The notes: a model not told the origin generated them from the sequence alone. A stretch of DNA of 64,000 nt from Bacillota bacterium (GCA_021324255.1 JAJPJL010000037.1:1-64000), one strand, 5' to 3'. Counted from the stretch's first letter, positions 9,417 through 17,442 are shown. Made by a program: numbers and translations.

Positions 9417-9659
9417 TCACCGCCCGAACAGCCCGACGACCCCGACCACGATGAGATAGAGCGCCACGATGTAGTTCAACAGGCGCGGCAGGATCAGGAT
9501 CAACACCCCGGCGATCAGTGCCACGAGCGGCGAGATCGTCGTCACGCTGGTGACGAGCGGCACCCGCGCGGTCTGCGCGGCTGCGGGCGCGCCGCCGGCC
9601 GCCGCCACCGCTCCGAGCGCGATCAGGATTGCAAGACGCCCGCACGAACGGGTCACCAT
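9417..9659 (-). CDS. DUF3096 family small membrane protein
   Basis: An 80-residue protein with an N-terminal signal-like helix ([21 protein letters not shown]) and a C-terminal block ISPLVALIAGVLILILPRLLNYIVALYLIVVGVVGLFG. The second block is the DUF3096 signature: two short hydrophobic helices joined by PRLLNY. Family members usually consist of that block alone; here a cleavable leader precedes it. The start ATG 9659 has GGAGGT five bases upstream. The function of the family is unknown, though members are small envelope proteins often found beside stress genes. It is divergent from the sigma factor gene 270 bases away. Confidence 0.8.
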   Translation of the reverse strand: MVTRSCGRLAILIALGAVAAAGGAPAAAQTARVPLVTSVTTISPLVALIAGVLILILPRLLNYIVALYLIVVGVVGLFGR

Positions 9660-9806
9660 GGGTCACCTCCGATGGCCGCGTCGCCCGGCCTCGCGTGACC
9701 GGCGACATTCACGGGCCTACTGGAGTTGTGCCCAGGATGACCGGTCGCGCACGGGCGTCCGTGTCGCACGCCCGTACGACCTCGCGCGGTGTCTCCTGCG
9801 CCGCGC

Positions 9807-9833
9807 GTTTCGCGGCTGTCGCGACGGGGGTAG
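9807..9833 (+). promoter_or_regulatory. Putative SigB/SigF-type promoter of the sigma factor gene
   Basis: GTTTCG (9807-9812) and GGGTAG (9828-9833) are separated by 15 bases. This matches the general-stress sigma consensus GTTT-N12-16-GGGTA. It lies 100 bases upstream of a SigB/SigF-like sigma gene, the arrangement expected for autoregulation. The inference is strengthened by a second match (11278-11302) ahead of a small stress-type gene. Confidence 0.55.
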
Positions 9834-9932
9834 AAATTCATTGAAACGGAACGGCGTCATTCCACGTGTAGAAGATCGGCGCGTCGAGGACGCGCCCGCC
9901 GCAACCCATTCCCGATTCGGAGTCATGCGATC

Positions 9933-10763
9933 ATGACTACTTCCCTCGCGATGTTCCGGTCCACGCAACGCGGCGACACGGCCCGCGCCGCCGGCCGTTC
10001 GCGGAAGCGCAAGTCCCGCGGCCCCTCCGAGGCCGAGGTGAACGCCATGTTTGCCCGGCTTCGCGAGACGCACGATCCGGCCACGCGCGACGCGCTGGTG
10101 CTCGCGCACCAGCACCTGGCATCCTACTTTGCGCGCCGGTTTCGCGACCGCGGGGAGCCGTTGGAGGACCTCGTGCAGGTCGCGCAGATCGGGTTGATCA
10201 ACGCGGTCGACCGGTACGACCCGACGCGCGGCGTGCGTTTTGGCACCTACGCCGCGGCGACGATCATCGGCGAGCTCCGGCGCTACTTCCGGGACAAGGT
10301 GTGGACGATCCACATCCCGCGGCGGCACCGGGAGCTCAACTACCGCCTCATGCAGGCGGTGGAGGTCTTGAGGCAAGCCCTCGGACGGTCGCCCACGATC
10401 GAGGAACTCGCCCGGCACACGGGGATTCCGTTCGACGTCGCGATCGAAGCCCTCGAAGCGTCCCACGCGTACGCGCCGGTGTCGTTGGACGAAGACTCGG
10501 CGGACCGCGCGCAGGAGGATTCGATCCAGCGGCTCGAGCAACTGGGCGCCGACGATCCGGGGATCGCCCGCACCGACGACGTGCTCGCGCTGGAGCACGC
10601 CTGGGCTCACCTCTCGGATCGCGAACGCGCCGTCCTGGCGCTCCGGTTCAAGGAAGGGCTCCCGCAGAGCGAGGTGGCGGAGCGAGTCCGGGTGTCACAG
10701 ATGCAGGTGTCGAGAATCCAGCGCCGGGCGCTGTTGCGGCTGCGCGCGCTCATGAACGAGTGA
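9933..10763 (+). CDS. RNA polymerase sigma factor, SigB/SigF/SigG group
   Basis: A 276-residue group 3 sigma-70 factor. Region 2 is clear (DALVLAHQHLASYFARRF, EDLVQVAQIGLINAVDRYDPTRGVRFGTYAAATIIGELRRYFRDK). Region 3 follows (IPRRHRELNYRL, LGRSPTIEELARHTG), and region 4 is the HTH LSDRERAVLALRFKEGLPQSEVAERVRVSQMQVSRIQRRAL. The IPRR and QMQVSRIQR motifs place it with the SigB/SigF/SigG stress and sporulation group. An Arg/Lys-rich N-terminal tail of about 30 residues is extra. No anti-sigma kinase is adjacent, but a STAS protein and a SpoIIE-type phosphatase are encoded at 40700-43420. A promoter of its own likely recognition class precedes it. Confidence 0.92.
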   Translation: MTTSLAMFRSTQRGDTARAAGRSRKRKSRGPSEAEVNAMFARLRETHDPATRDALVLAHQHLASYFARRFRDRGEPLEDLVQVAQIGLINAVDRYDPTRGVRFGTYAAATIIGELRRYFRDKVWTIHIPRRHRELNYRLMQAVEVLRQALGRSPTIEELARHTGIPFDVAIEALEASHAYAPVSLDEDSADRAQEDSIQRLEQLGADDPGIARTDDVLALEHAWAHLSDRERAVLALRFKEGLPQSEVAERVRVSQMQVSRIQRRALLRLRALMNE

Positions 10764-10896
10764 GCACCGCGACGAGCGCGTGCGCGGAACACGCGGCGGA
10801 CGGGCGCTCGAAACCGCCCGCCGTCGCGGTGAGACTGCGGGCGACCAGTTGGTGAGTCCCGGGCGGCGCGCCGTCGGCCCGGCAGGGTCGCTCGGC

Positions 10897-11199
10897 TCAG
10901 CGCATCGCGGCCGCCTCGTGGTCGCGCCGGACGAACCGGTAGAACCGGCTCAACCGGCCCGGGCCGGTCTCTTCCTGGTATAGGAACCCCCAGTGCGCGG
11001 CGTCGAACGCGTGGAAAAACTCATCCCACGTGATCGGCTTGAGCGCCGCCTTGATGCGGTACTCGGGAAAGTCGATGCGCAGACTCGACGCGCGGCGCCG
11101 CCGGCTCACCCCGCCGACGGTCGCCGGCCTGCCGCCCCGGCGCTCGACCCACCGTCTGATCTCGCCGTGATCCACCGTGTATCTGACCGTGTCTGCCAT
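10897..11199 (-). CDS. Small conserved protein with EIRRWVERRGGRPA motif
   Basis: A 100-residue soluble protein of a widespread small family recalled for the pattern HxEIRRWxExRGGRPAxV...LRIDFP...ITWDEFFxxF...LYQ...SRFxxLV. All parts are here: DHGEIRRWVERRGGRPATVGG, LRIDFPEY, ITWDEFFHAFDAAHWGFLYQEE and RLSRFYRFVRR. Members are sometimes mislabelled as glucan-branching enzyme, but no catalytic domain is present and the function is unknown. Homologues often occur near stress genes. A promoter of the SigB/SigF type and a 14-base palindrome lie upstream, supporting control by the neighbouring sigma factor. Confidence 0.8.
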   Translation of the reverse strand: MADTVRYTVDHGEIRRWVERRGGRPATVGGVSRRRRASSLRIDFPEYRIKAALKPITWDEFFHAFDAAHWGFLYQEETGPGRLSRFYRFVRRDHEAAAMR

Positions 11200-11262
11200 A
11201 CGCCTAGCCCGGCGACTCGTGGTGTCTCAGTGCCGCCCGCGCGTGTCGATCGGGGTGTTGCC

Positions 11263-11276
11263 TGTTCTACGTAGAA
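11263..11276 (-). promoter_or_regulatory. 14-bp perfect palindrome, possible operator
   Basis: GTTCTACGTAGAAC (11263-11276) is a perfect palindrome placed directly downstream of the -10 of the putative stress promoter at 11278-11302, over the expected transcription start. This is a natural site for a repressor. It is not a LexA box, whose half-sites face the other way (GAAC-N4-GTTC). Confidence 0.5.
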
Positions 11277-11277
11277 C

Positions 11278-11302
11278 CTACCCATCGCGCGCACCCTGAA
11301 AC
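11278..11302 (-). promoter_or_regulatory. Putative SigB/SigF-type promoter of the small stress-type gene
   Basis: Reading the minus strand, GTTTCA is followed after 13 bases by GGGTAG. This again matches GTTT-N12-16-GGGTA and lies about 80 bases upstream of the 100-residue conserved protein (start 11199). Together with the match upstream of the sigma gene it defines a plausible two-member local regulon. Confidence 0.55.
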
Positions 11303-11350
11303 GACGCGCGCTCCGCCAGGCCGCGCCGCGTGGGCTTGTGACGCGCGCCG

Positions 11351-11512
11351 TTACGTCCGGCGGCGCCGCGGTTTCTTCGGCGCGCGCCGGCCGGCCAGCC
11401 GCGCCAGCACGCGAACCGATCGCCCCGATACCCGCATCTCCCGCCGCTTTGCGCGTCTCGCATCGCGGCGCGCTGCGTGAAGGTCGGGAGCCCCGGACTG
11501 TGGGCGCGGCAT
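11351..11512 (-). CDS. Possible small Arg-rich basic protein
   Basis: A 53-residue frame beginning MPRPQSGAPDL and continuing through Arg/Lys-rich sequence to APKKPRRRR. The start has a good Shine-Dalgarno (AAGGGAGG, six bases before ATG), which is the main support. About a third of residues are Arg or Lys, as in small nucleic-acid-binding or nucleoid proteins, but high GC content itself favours Arg codons. No family is recognised. The remaining intergenic DNA between 11200 and 11770 shows nothing else beyond the promoter elements listed. Confidence 0.35.
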   Translation of the reverse strand: MPRPQSGAPDLHAARRDARRAKRREMRVSGRSVRVLARLAGRRAPKKPRRRRT

Positions 11513-11770
11513 CGGCGTCCTCCCTTGCCATCGGATCTCGCTCGCCGCGTTACCCTGCCTCCGCGGCGCGCGCCGTGGTACCATCTACTCGGCACGCGGC
11601 GCCGTGCGGGAACTTCGGCGCCGTGCCCGGCGTTCTTGCGGAACGGGGCTCGCGCCCGGCCGGCGCGGCGCCGCCGTTCCGCTCGCAAACCACGCGACTT
11701 CGCAACGCGCAGGACAGGCAGAAGCCGGCCGGGCCGCTGACCGCGGCTCGCCGTGGGAGGGAACGCGTAC

Positions 11771-13264
11771 ATGGGCGCGAGCGCATGGTCCCGCGGCACG
11801 GCGGCCGCCGTGACGCTGGTCTTCGCGGTCTGCTTGAGCGGGAGGCCGTCCCCTGCGACGGGCGATCCCTCGGACTCCGCCGCCGGCGCCGGCGAGACGT
11901 CGGTGCTCGTCAGCGGGATCCCGCTCGGCGCGAGTATCCCCCCCGACTTTCTCGGATTTAGCTTCGAGACCTCCGCGCTCGACACCGGCGTGTTCGCCCC
12001 GAACCATCCCGTGCTCGTCCGATTGCTTGCCAACCTCGGCCCGGGCATCGCGCGCTTCGGAGGGAACACGCTCGACCAATCCGCGTGGGCGCCCGCGGGC
12101 AGCTTCGAGAGCGCGACGTCCACGGTCACGGCGGCCGACCTTCAACGGATGTTCGACCTCACGCGGGAAGCGGGATGGCGCGTGGTGTTGGGCCTCAACC
12201 TTGGCCACTACGATCCCGAGGCCGCCGCCAGCGAGGCGGCCGCGGCGGCGCTGTTGGGGGCGCGATCGCTGCTGGCGTTTGAATTCGGCAATGAACCGGA
12301 CCTCTACGTTCGCACATACGCGGGCGCGCTGCGCCCGTCCACGTACGGCGTGCCGGACTATCTGCGCGAATGGCAAGGCTACCTTCGCGCCGTGCGGCAG
12401 CGGGTCCCCGGCGCCCGCATTGTCGGCCCGAGCATCGCGGGCACACCGGCGGGCGTCGAGATCCTGCGCCAGCTCGCCGAGGCCGAGCGCGACGAGATCA
12501 TGTTCGCCACGTCCCACCACTACCCGCTGGGGGCCCCGGTGACGGACCCGCTATCGCCCGCCTATGCCAGCATTCCGAACCTCGTCTCCGCAACACTCCG
12601 TGCCCGGGAGATCGACGAGATCGGCGGATGGGTGCGGACGGTGACGGACGCGGGTCAGTCGCTGCGGCTCACGGAGACCAACTCCGTATTCGGCGGCGGG
12701 AAGCACGGCGTGAGCGACACCCTGGCCGGCGCGCTGTGGACCGTCGATTACCTGTTCCGCGTCGCCCAGCTCGGCGTGATCGGCGTCAACCTGCACGCGA
12801 CGCTGGAACACTGCGGCGGGTACACGCCGATCTGCGCCCCCACGCTGGCGGATGCACGGGCCGACCGCTTCCGGGTCCAACCCAACTACTACGCCCTCCT
12901 GCTCTTCCACCTCGCCGCCCAGGGTCGGTTCATCCCGACCAAGGTCACGCCCAACCCGTACGTCACGGCGTACGCCACGCGCGGCTCCGACAGCGCGACG
13001 CGCGTCACCCTCGTCAACTTCGGCCCGCAGCCCGCGACCGTCAGGCTGCGCGTCATCGACGCCCCGCCCGCCGGGTCGGGGGAGATCACGCGGCTCCGCG
13101 GGCCTGCGCTCGAGGCCACAGACGGCGTCACGCTGGACGGGGCGGCCGTCGCTCCGGATGGAACACTGACCCCGGGGCCGGCGAGCCCGTGGACCGTCGT
13201 AGGAGGCAGGACCACCATCACGCTCGGCGGCGCGAGCGCCACGCTCCTCACGCTCGCGCCCTGA
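11771..13264 (+). CDS. Secreted GH79-like glycoside hydrolase
   Basis: A 497-residue exported protein with a signal peptide (SRGTAAAVTLVFAVCLSG) and a TIM-barrel glycosidase of clan GH-A, closest in pattern to family 79 (heparanase/beta-glucuronidase). Key signatures are ARFGGNTLDQS in the first strand, FEFGNEPDLY with the acid/base Glu, and LTETNSVFGGG with the likely nucleophile Glu. A C-terminal beta-sandwich (TRVTLVNFGPQPATVRLRVID) completes the family architecture. The start ATG 11771 was preferred to the upstream GTG because GGGAGG lies nine bases before it. It probably cleaves a uronic-acid-containing glycan outside the cell; the exact substrate is not deducible. It stands alone in transcription orientation. 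Confidence 0.8.
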   Translation: MGASAWSRGTAAAVTLVFAVCLSGRPSPATGDPSDSAAGAGETSVLVSGIPLGASIPPDFLGFSFETSALDTGVFAPNHPVLVRLLANLGPGIARFGGNTLDQSAWAPAGSFESATSTVTAADLQRMFDLTREAGWRVVLGLNLGHYDPEAAASEAAAAALLGARSLLAFEFGNEPDLYVRTYAGALRPSTYGVPDYLREWQGYLRAVRQRVPGARIVGPSIAGTPAGVEILRQLAEAERDEIMFATSHHYPLGAPVTDPLSPAYASIPNLVSATLRAREIDEIGGWVRTVTDAGQSLRLTETNSVFGGGKHGVSDTLAGALWTVDYLFRVAQLGVIGVNLHATLEHCGGYTPICAPTLADARADRFRVQPNYYALLLFHLAAQGRFIPTKVTPNPYVTAYATRGSDSATRVTLVNFGPQPATVRLRVIDAPPAGSGEITRLRGPALEATDGVTLDGAAVAPDGTLTPGPASPWTVVGGRTTITLGGASATLLTLAP

Positions 13265-13374
13265 GCCGCGCCGGGGCGGCTTGCCCGGCTTGACGGAGGA
13301 CCGGTCTGTCGCCGCTCCGAACCGGGCGGCCCGGACCGACGTATCTAACCGCAGACGGCTCGGGAGGTACACCG

Positions 13375-13578
13375 ATGCCACCGGCTGCGCTCAACTGGGT
13401 CATGGTCGGGGCGGTGATCATCGTGGCCTGGCGGCTGCTGCCCCCGGCGCAGGCCTGCGTGGCCACGATCGTGTGCGCCGGCACCCTGTGGCTCAGGTTG
13501 CACCCGGTCATGGCCGCACACTTGCTGACCGCGGTCGGGCGCCTGGGAGACGCCGCCGACCCGCTGCGGCACTGGTAA
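13375..13578 (+). CDS. Small membrane protein, 67 residues
   Basis: A short frame with a strong ribosome binding site (GGGAGGT six bases before ATG). The protein has two hydrophobic helices (LNWVMVGAVIIVAWRLL and ACVATIVCAGTLWLRL) joined by a short loop, and ends DPLRHW. I do not recognise a family. It lies between the glycosidase and another tiny hydrophobic frame. The good ribosome site and clean membrane topology argue that it is real. Confidence 0.6.
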   Translation: MPPAALNWVMVGAVIIVAWRLLPPAQACVATIVCAGTLWLRLHPVMAAHLLTAVGRLGDAADPLRHW

Positions 13579-13709
13579 TCACCGAGTCTTCATGCGCCGG
13601 GCCGGCGCGGCCCCTGCCGGGCGCGCCGGCCCGGCACGCGTGAACCAACCGGCGCCCCTCCACGTGTGCTTGAAAGGATCGCTCGCGCGCGAGGGGATCG
13701 ACGAACGTC

Positions 13710-13856
13710 ATGCTGGAATCGCTGCTGCACGGCGCGGTCAGGCTTGTGGGGTGGCAGTGGTCGCCGTATCTCGTGACGCTGGTGCCGGCCGCGCTGCTCT
13801 CCGCGATCATCTTGCTCGGCGCCGGCGGACGGCTCAGGCGTCGCGGTCATGGATAG
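13710..13856 (+). CDS. Possible 48-residue single-pass membrane peptide
   Basis: Not in the ORF track because of its size. The frame begins MLESLLHGAVRLVGWQW, has one hydrophobic helix (PYLVTLVPAALLSAIILLG) and a basic tail (GGRLRRRGHG), the profile of a small positive-inside membrane peptide. A GAGGGG element lies upstream but at a long spacing of about 13 bases, so expression is uncertain. It follows the 67-residue membrane protein by about 130 bases. Confidence 0.4.
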   Translation: MLESLLHGAVRLVGWQWSPYLVTLVPAALLSAIILLGAGGRLRRRGHG

Positions 13857-13893
13857 CGGGATCGACGCCTGATCCTGCGGGCGCGCGGACGCG

Positions 13894-14148
13894 TTACGTG
13901 GCGCCGCGACGCTGCCTCCCGCGCGCCTTACGGCGGTTGAGCACCTCGGCGATGCGGCACAGCAGCGCGTCGCTCGGCCGCGCGCGGCCGTTGATGATCT
14001 GGTTCAGGTGCGACGCGCTCACCCCGGCTTCCATCGCGATCGCCGAACGGCTGACTCCGGCCGCGTCGCACCACGCGCGGAGCTCTTGGACGACGGCGGG
14101 GACCGGGCGTGCGTCCGAGCGGATGTGTGTCGAGCGTAATCGCGTCAT
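13894..14148 (-). CDS. XRE-family helix-turn-helix regulator
   Basis: An 84-residue DNA-binding protein consisting of little more than one Cro/CI-type HTH: VVQELRAWCDAAGVSRSAIAMEAGVSASHLNQIINGRARPSDALLCRIAEVLNRR. The recognition helix is SASHLNQIING. No sensor or dimerisation domain follows; the tail is basic. It lies directly downstream of an 88-residue hypothetical gene on the same strand (47 bases apart) and may be co-transcribed with it behind the duplicated leader element. The target is unknown. Confidence 0.85.
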   Translation of the reverse strand: MTRLRSTHIRSDARPVPAVVQELRAWCDAAGVSRSAIAMEAGVSASHLNQIINGRARPSDALLCRIAEVLNRRKARGRQRRGAT

Positions 14149-14194
14149 GTCGAACCGTTCCGTGGTTGCCCGCGACCGCCGGCGCCGGCCGTCC

Positions 14195-14461
14195 TTACGA
14201 GGAACCCCCAGGGGCGTCCGCTCGCGACCGGCCCGCCGCGGCTCGCGGCCCGGCGGCGGAAACGAGCGCCTCGCGCGCCACGAGCGGCTGGTACGCCGCC
14301 ACCGCGGACAGCCTCAGCAGCCATTGATGGTACCGTGTCGCGGCGCCCTCGTCGAACGTCGGGACCATCCGATCGGCGCGGCCCGCAGCGGCCCTGCGGC
14401 CGGTCGCGGTCCCCGGCTCCGACCGCCGTTGCCGTACACCCTGCCGCCACAACCCTCTCAT
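14195..14461 (-). CDS. Hypothetical protein behind duplicated leader element
   Basis: An 88-residue frame beginning MRGLWRQGVRQRRSEPG. The N-terminus is Arg-rich; a central amphipathic part reads FDEGAATRYHQWLLRLSAVAAYQPLVAREALVSAA; the tail is Gly/Arg/Ala-rich. The start is favoured by an AGGTGA element five bases upstream and by position: it lies 70 bases downstream of the element shared with the prepilin operon leader. No family is recognised. The alternative frame 14145..14450 has a composition typical of a shadow. It may form a unit with the XRE gene that follows. Confidence 0.5.
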   Translation of the reverse strand: MRGLWRQGVRQRRSEPGTATGRRAAAGRADRMVPTFDEGAATRYHQWLLRLSAVAAYQPLVAREALVSAAGPRAAAGRSRADAPGGSS

Positions 14462-14530
14462 CGCGTCACCTGCAGCGGAACCTAGGCGATGTGATCTCGC
14501 TCGAAGCCGGTCATGCTCACATGCCACCCG

Positions 14531-14631
14531 TGACATACATACCACATTGAGCGCGCCATGTGCCGCGCAACGAGGTTTCGTGACGCGGGAATGTGCGGTC
14601 GATTCGCGGCTCGTCCGTTCGACGCGCGCCG
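14531..14631 (-). promoter_or_regulatory. Conserved leader element, copy 1
   Basis: Aligned without gaps to copy 2 (18471-18572), 67 of the first 90 bases are identical. On the minus strand conserved blocks are TCGAACGGACGA, ATCGA-N-CGCACATT, CGTCAC-N-AAACC, GGCAC and GGTATGTAT-N-TCA. The GGCAC and GCT blocks are spaced GG-N10-GC, as in sigma-54 promoters, so these may be -24/-12 sites; a structured RNA leader is the alternative. Copy 1 ends 70 bases before the 88-residue gene. Confidence 0.6.
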
Positions 14632-14668
14632 CAGATCCAAATAGGGAGCGAGGCGGCTCGAGCGAGGA

Positions 14669-15250
14669 TCAGTACCTGCAAGGCCCGCCGCCGGCGGCGG
14701 CGAGGCACGCCACTTCCCCGCTCGCGCGCACCGCGATCGTCCTGGAGCCGGCGTTGTTCGCGATGACGATCGTTTGGTCCGTCGAGTACGGCGTCCCCGT
14801 GGTGTCGTCCGGCATGCCCTGACAGGTGAACAGCAGCTGGTCCGACGGGAACGACGCGCTCGCGACGGTGAGACCGGACGGCAGCTGGTCTGTCTCGACG
14901 GTCGACCAGGTGCCGGCGACCGGGATCGCGCACCGATTTGCCACGGCGCCTCCCGCCGGTGACAGCGTCTGCACCGTGTACGTCCCGCTCGCCGTGGTGA
15001 AGGACACCAGCGTCAGGTAGTGCTCGGTTCGCGCGCGATCCGCGGCCGCGCGGAGGGCGGCGGTCAGTTGCTGCGCGCCGAGGTCAAGGTTGCGGGATGC
15101 CTGATATCCCTGGAGCAGCGGAATCGCCGCCACCAGCAGGACGGCGATGATCGCGAGTGCGACCATCAGCTCGACCAGGCTGAGCCCGCCCTCGCGGCCC
15201 CGGGCCGCATGCCGCCGACGCGTCCCCGCGATGCCGGTCACACCACGCAC
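14669..15250 (-). CDS. Prepilin-like protein, GspH/FimT type
   Basis: A 193-residue minor pilin. The leader ends EGG and is followed by LSLVELMVALAIIAVLLVAAIPLL, the N-methylated helix with the invariant Glu at position 5, so prepilin peptidase should cut after Gly. The globular part is GspH/FimT-like (LGAQQLTAALRAAADRARTEHYLTLVSF, TTASGTYTV) and has two cysteine pairs that could form disulphides. It is the last of four prepilin genes and starts 10 bases after the PilX-like stop. It is likely a tip or initiation subunit of a type IV pilus-like fibre; no assembly ATPase is in the window. Confidence 0.88.
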   Translation of the reverse strand: MRGVTGIAGTRRRHAARGREGGLSLVELMVALAIIAVLLVAAIPLLQGYQASRNLDLGAQQLTAALRAAADRARTEHYLTLVSFTTASGTYTVQTLSPAGGAVANRCAIPVAGTWSTVETDQLPSGLTVASASFPSDQLLFTCQGMPDDTTGTPYSTDQTIVIANNAGSRTIAVRASGEVACLAAAGGGPCRY

Positions 15251-15260
15251 GGCCGCGCCC

Positions 15261-17411
15261 TCAGTACACTTCGCGCCAACCGGCCCGGCTGGCGCTCGTG
15301 TCGAAGAGGTTGTTGATCGTGGCGGTGTACTGCAGGGCCACCGGGAAGTACGGGGGCACCGCCTGCCCGTTGAGCGGCCGGGAATCGAACACGATATTTT
15401 GGTTGTAGCCGCTCGCGAGGCCGTTGCCGTTGAAGGTGCCGGTGTAGCCCGCGTAATACGAGATCTGGCCCCCCAGGTTGTTCCAGCAGCCGCCGTCGGG
15501 CTGCCACTGTCCGCCGCACGTGGAACTGCCGGTGTTGGAATAGACCGACCCGTAGTTGGTCACGCCGATCTGGCCGCCCCCGGACATGACGAACGCGTCC
15601 GTCGTCAAGGTCGGCGGCGCGTTCGTGACCATCACGTTGCCGGTCGCCGAGTAGATGCCGAGAATGTTCGCGGGCTGCGCGCCGCTGGACGCCGGCTGTG
15701 TCTGGTAGATGATATTCTCGTCGATGTTGATGTCGCCGCCGGCGGCAACGTCCAGGGCCGTGTTCGACTGGATGCACGAGCCGACCAGGCTCGTATTGTT
15801 GGGATTCTGGCCGAGATCGCTGCTATCTCCGGGGCACGATGACGACGAGTTCACGGTCCGCCCGCCGAGCGCGGCGATGCTGCCGCTCGTGTAGATCATG
15901 CCGTTGGGCTGGCCGGCGTAGGTCGCCGTGGAGGTGCTTTGGCCGCCCCCCGTGAGGGTCTGCACGGTCGCGACCGTCGTCTGGTTGGCCGTCTGGTTGA
16001 TCGTGATCGTGACCACCTGGGTCCTGACCTGGGCCGACGGGTTGGTCTGCGTCACGGTGATGACCTGGTTACCGCTCCCGTCGATGGAGAAGCTCATGCC
16101 GGTCAGGTTACTGTCCTGGATGTAGACCCCGCCGTTGAGCGTCGCCGGCGATCCGGCCGCCGGCAGGTAGACTCCGTTTGGCGGGGGGTTGGTGCTGCAC
16201 GTATTCGAGCACAGACCCAGGTCTTGATTGATCTCCTGGTTCGTGACGGCCGACGTGTCCCCGGGATTCCCGCCGATCGCCGCGCGGATCTGGCTGTAGG
16301 CGTTCCCGGGCATCGGCACCATGTTCGCCAGCCGGTTGAAATTCGCCCCGCCCTGCATGTAGGTCGGATTGTCGGCCGAACACGGAGTGCTTCCCGTGTG
16401 CCGCGGGGAGCACCAATCCGCGATGTCCTGCGGGTTGCCGTTGTTGTAGAAGTGCACGTAGCCTTGCGATGCCTGCGTGCCGGCCACGCACTGGCCGTTC
16501 TGGTAGCTGAAACTGTAGTTGGCGCTGCCCACGGAGCTGTCGAAGACGGGGTCGCCCGCCAGCCACAACTCCCCGTTCGTAAACACCGGGCCGTTGAAGA
16601 CGTTGCCGGTCGTAAAGTACCCGTTGTTCGTGCACTGGCCGTTGCTCGGCGGCGGGCCGAAGAAGTTCGAGAAGAACGCGTAGTCGGCGAAGCTGCCGGG
16701 TGCGATCGTCACGTCAAAGTCCTTCTGCACCTGGACCTGGCGCGTCGCCTGCAGCGAGACGCCGCGGGACAGTACCGCGTACGTGAAGTAAAAGGTATAG
16801 GAATAGGCCGTCGCCGGGCCGGACCGCTTGATGTAGACGCCCCCAACCTGCCGGGGCGTGATCGTCACCTTGGCCGTGTACGAACCGTCCCCGAGTGATT
16901 GCACCTGGTCGCCCGTGTAGAGCGCGAGGTACATCGTCGGGTAGTTCGCCACCTGGCTGACCACCTCGTAGGTCGCAGGCGCCGAGCCGCCGGTCCAGGT
17001 GCTGTTCCAGCTGGCGTTGGTGAGCGTGTTGCAGCAGGTGTTCGAGCTGCTCTTGAATCCCGCGTAGTTCAGAATGGCGAGCGGCGCGTTGTTCGCGTAG
17101 ATCGTGGCCAGGTCGGCGGCGAGCTGGGTCTGCCCGCCCGCAACGGTTTGGGCGTTCTGCAAGCTCTCCACGAGCTGGTAGACGGCTTCGCGGCCCACGG
17201 TCGCGCCGCCGTCGGCCAGGTACAGGGCGTCCGCAGCCGCGCGCTGCCCCCGGCTCAGGATGACTTCCTTGCCCGCCAAATCGAGCACGAGCAGCACGAG
17301 CGCCGAAATCACGAAGATGATCGCCAGCACGGTCACGAGCGCCAGGCCGCCCTCCGCGGCCGCACGGCCGGGGTGCCAGCGTCGCCGCAGCACAGAGCGC
17401 AGGTGTCTCAC
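15261..17411 (-). CDS. Large PilX-N-like pilus protein
   Basis: A 716-residue protein with a basic leader and then GGLALVTVLAIIFVISALVLLVLDLAGKEVILSRGQRAAADALYLADGGA, the pattern of the PilX N-terminal domain (Glu-5 replaced by Val, as in GspK/PilX relatives). The long remainder is Ser/Thr/Asn/Gly-rich with many predicted beta strands and about ten cysteines (for example SSNTCCNTL and LCSNTCSTNPPP), resembling an exposed adhesive domain. The start is GTG 17411, preceded by GAGGGAGGGG; the track start 126 codons earlier runs through the PilW-like gene. Most PilX proteins are under 250 residues, so the C-terminal part is an unusual extension. Confidence 0.82.
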   Translation of the reverse strand: MRHLRSVLRRRWHPGRAAAEGGLALVTVLAIIFVISALVLLVLDLAGKEVILSRGQRAAADALYLADGGATVGREAVYQLVESLQNAQTVAGGQTQLAADLATIYANNAPLAILNYAGFKSSSNTCCNTLTNASWNSTWTGGSAPATYEVVSQVANYPTMYLALYTGDQVQSLGDGSYTAKVTITPRQVGGVYIKRSGPATAYSYTFYFTYAVLSRGVSLQATRQVQVQKDFDVTIAPGSFADYAFFSNFFGPPPSNGQCTNNGYFTTGNVFNGPVFTNGELWLAGDPVFDSSVGSANYSFSYQNGQCVAGTQASQGYVHFYNNGNPQDIADWCSPRHTGSTPCSADNPTYMQGGANFNRLANMVPMPGNAYSQIRAAIGGNPGDTSAVTNQEINQDLGLCSNTCSTNPPPNGVYLPAAGSPATLNGGVYIQDSNLTGMSFSIDGSGNQVITVTQTNPSAQVRTQVVTITINQTANQTTVATVQTLTGGGQSTSTATYAGQPNGMIYTSGSIAALGGRTVNSSSSCPGDSSDLGQNPNNTSLVGSCIQSNTALDVAAGGDINIDENIIYQTQPASSGAQPANILGIYSATGNVMVTNAPPTLTTDAFVMSGGGQIGVTNYGSVYSNTGSSTCGGQWQPDGGCWNNLGGQISYYAGYTGTFNGNGLASGYNQNIVFDSRPLNGQAVPPYFPVALQYTATINNLFDTSASRAGWREVY

Positions 17412-17442
17412 GATTCCCCTCCCTCGTGCGGATCGGTGCCGC

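Noticed and set aside
11263-11276. GTTCTACGTAGAAC as a second LexA box
   Set aside because: The LexA box needs GAAC-N4-GTTC; here the half-sites are in the opposite order.
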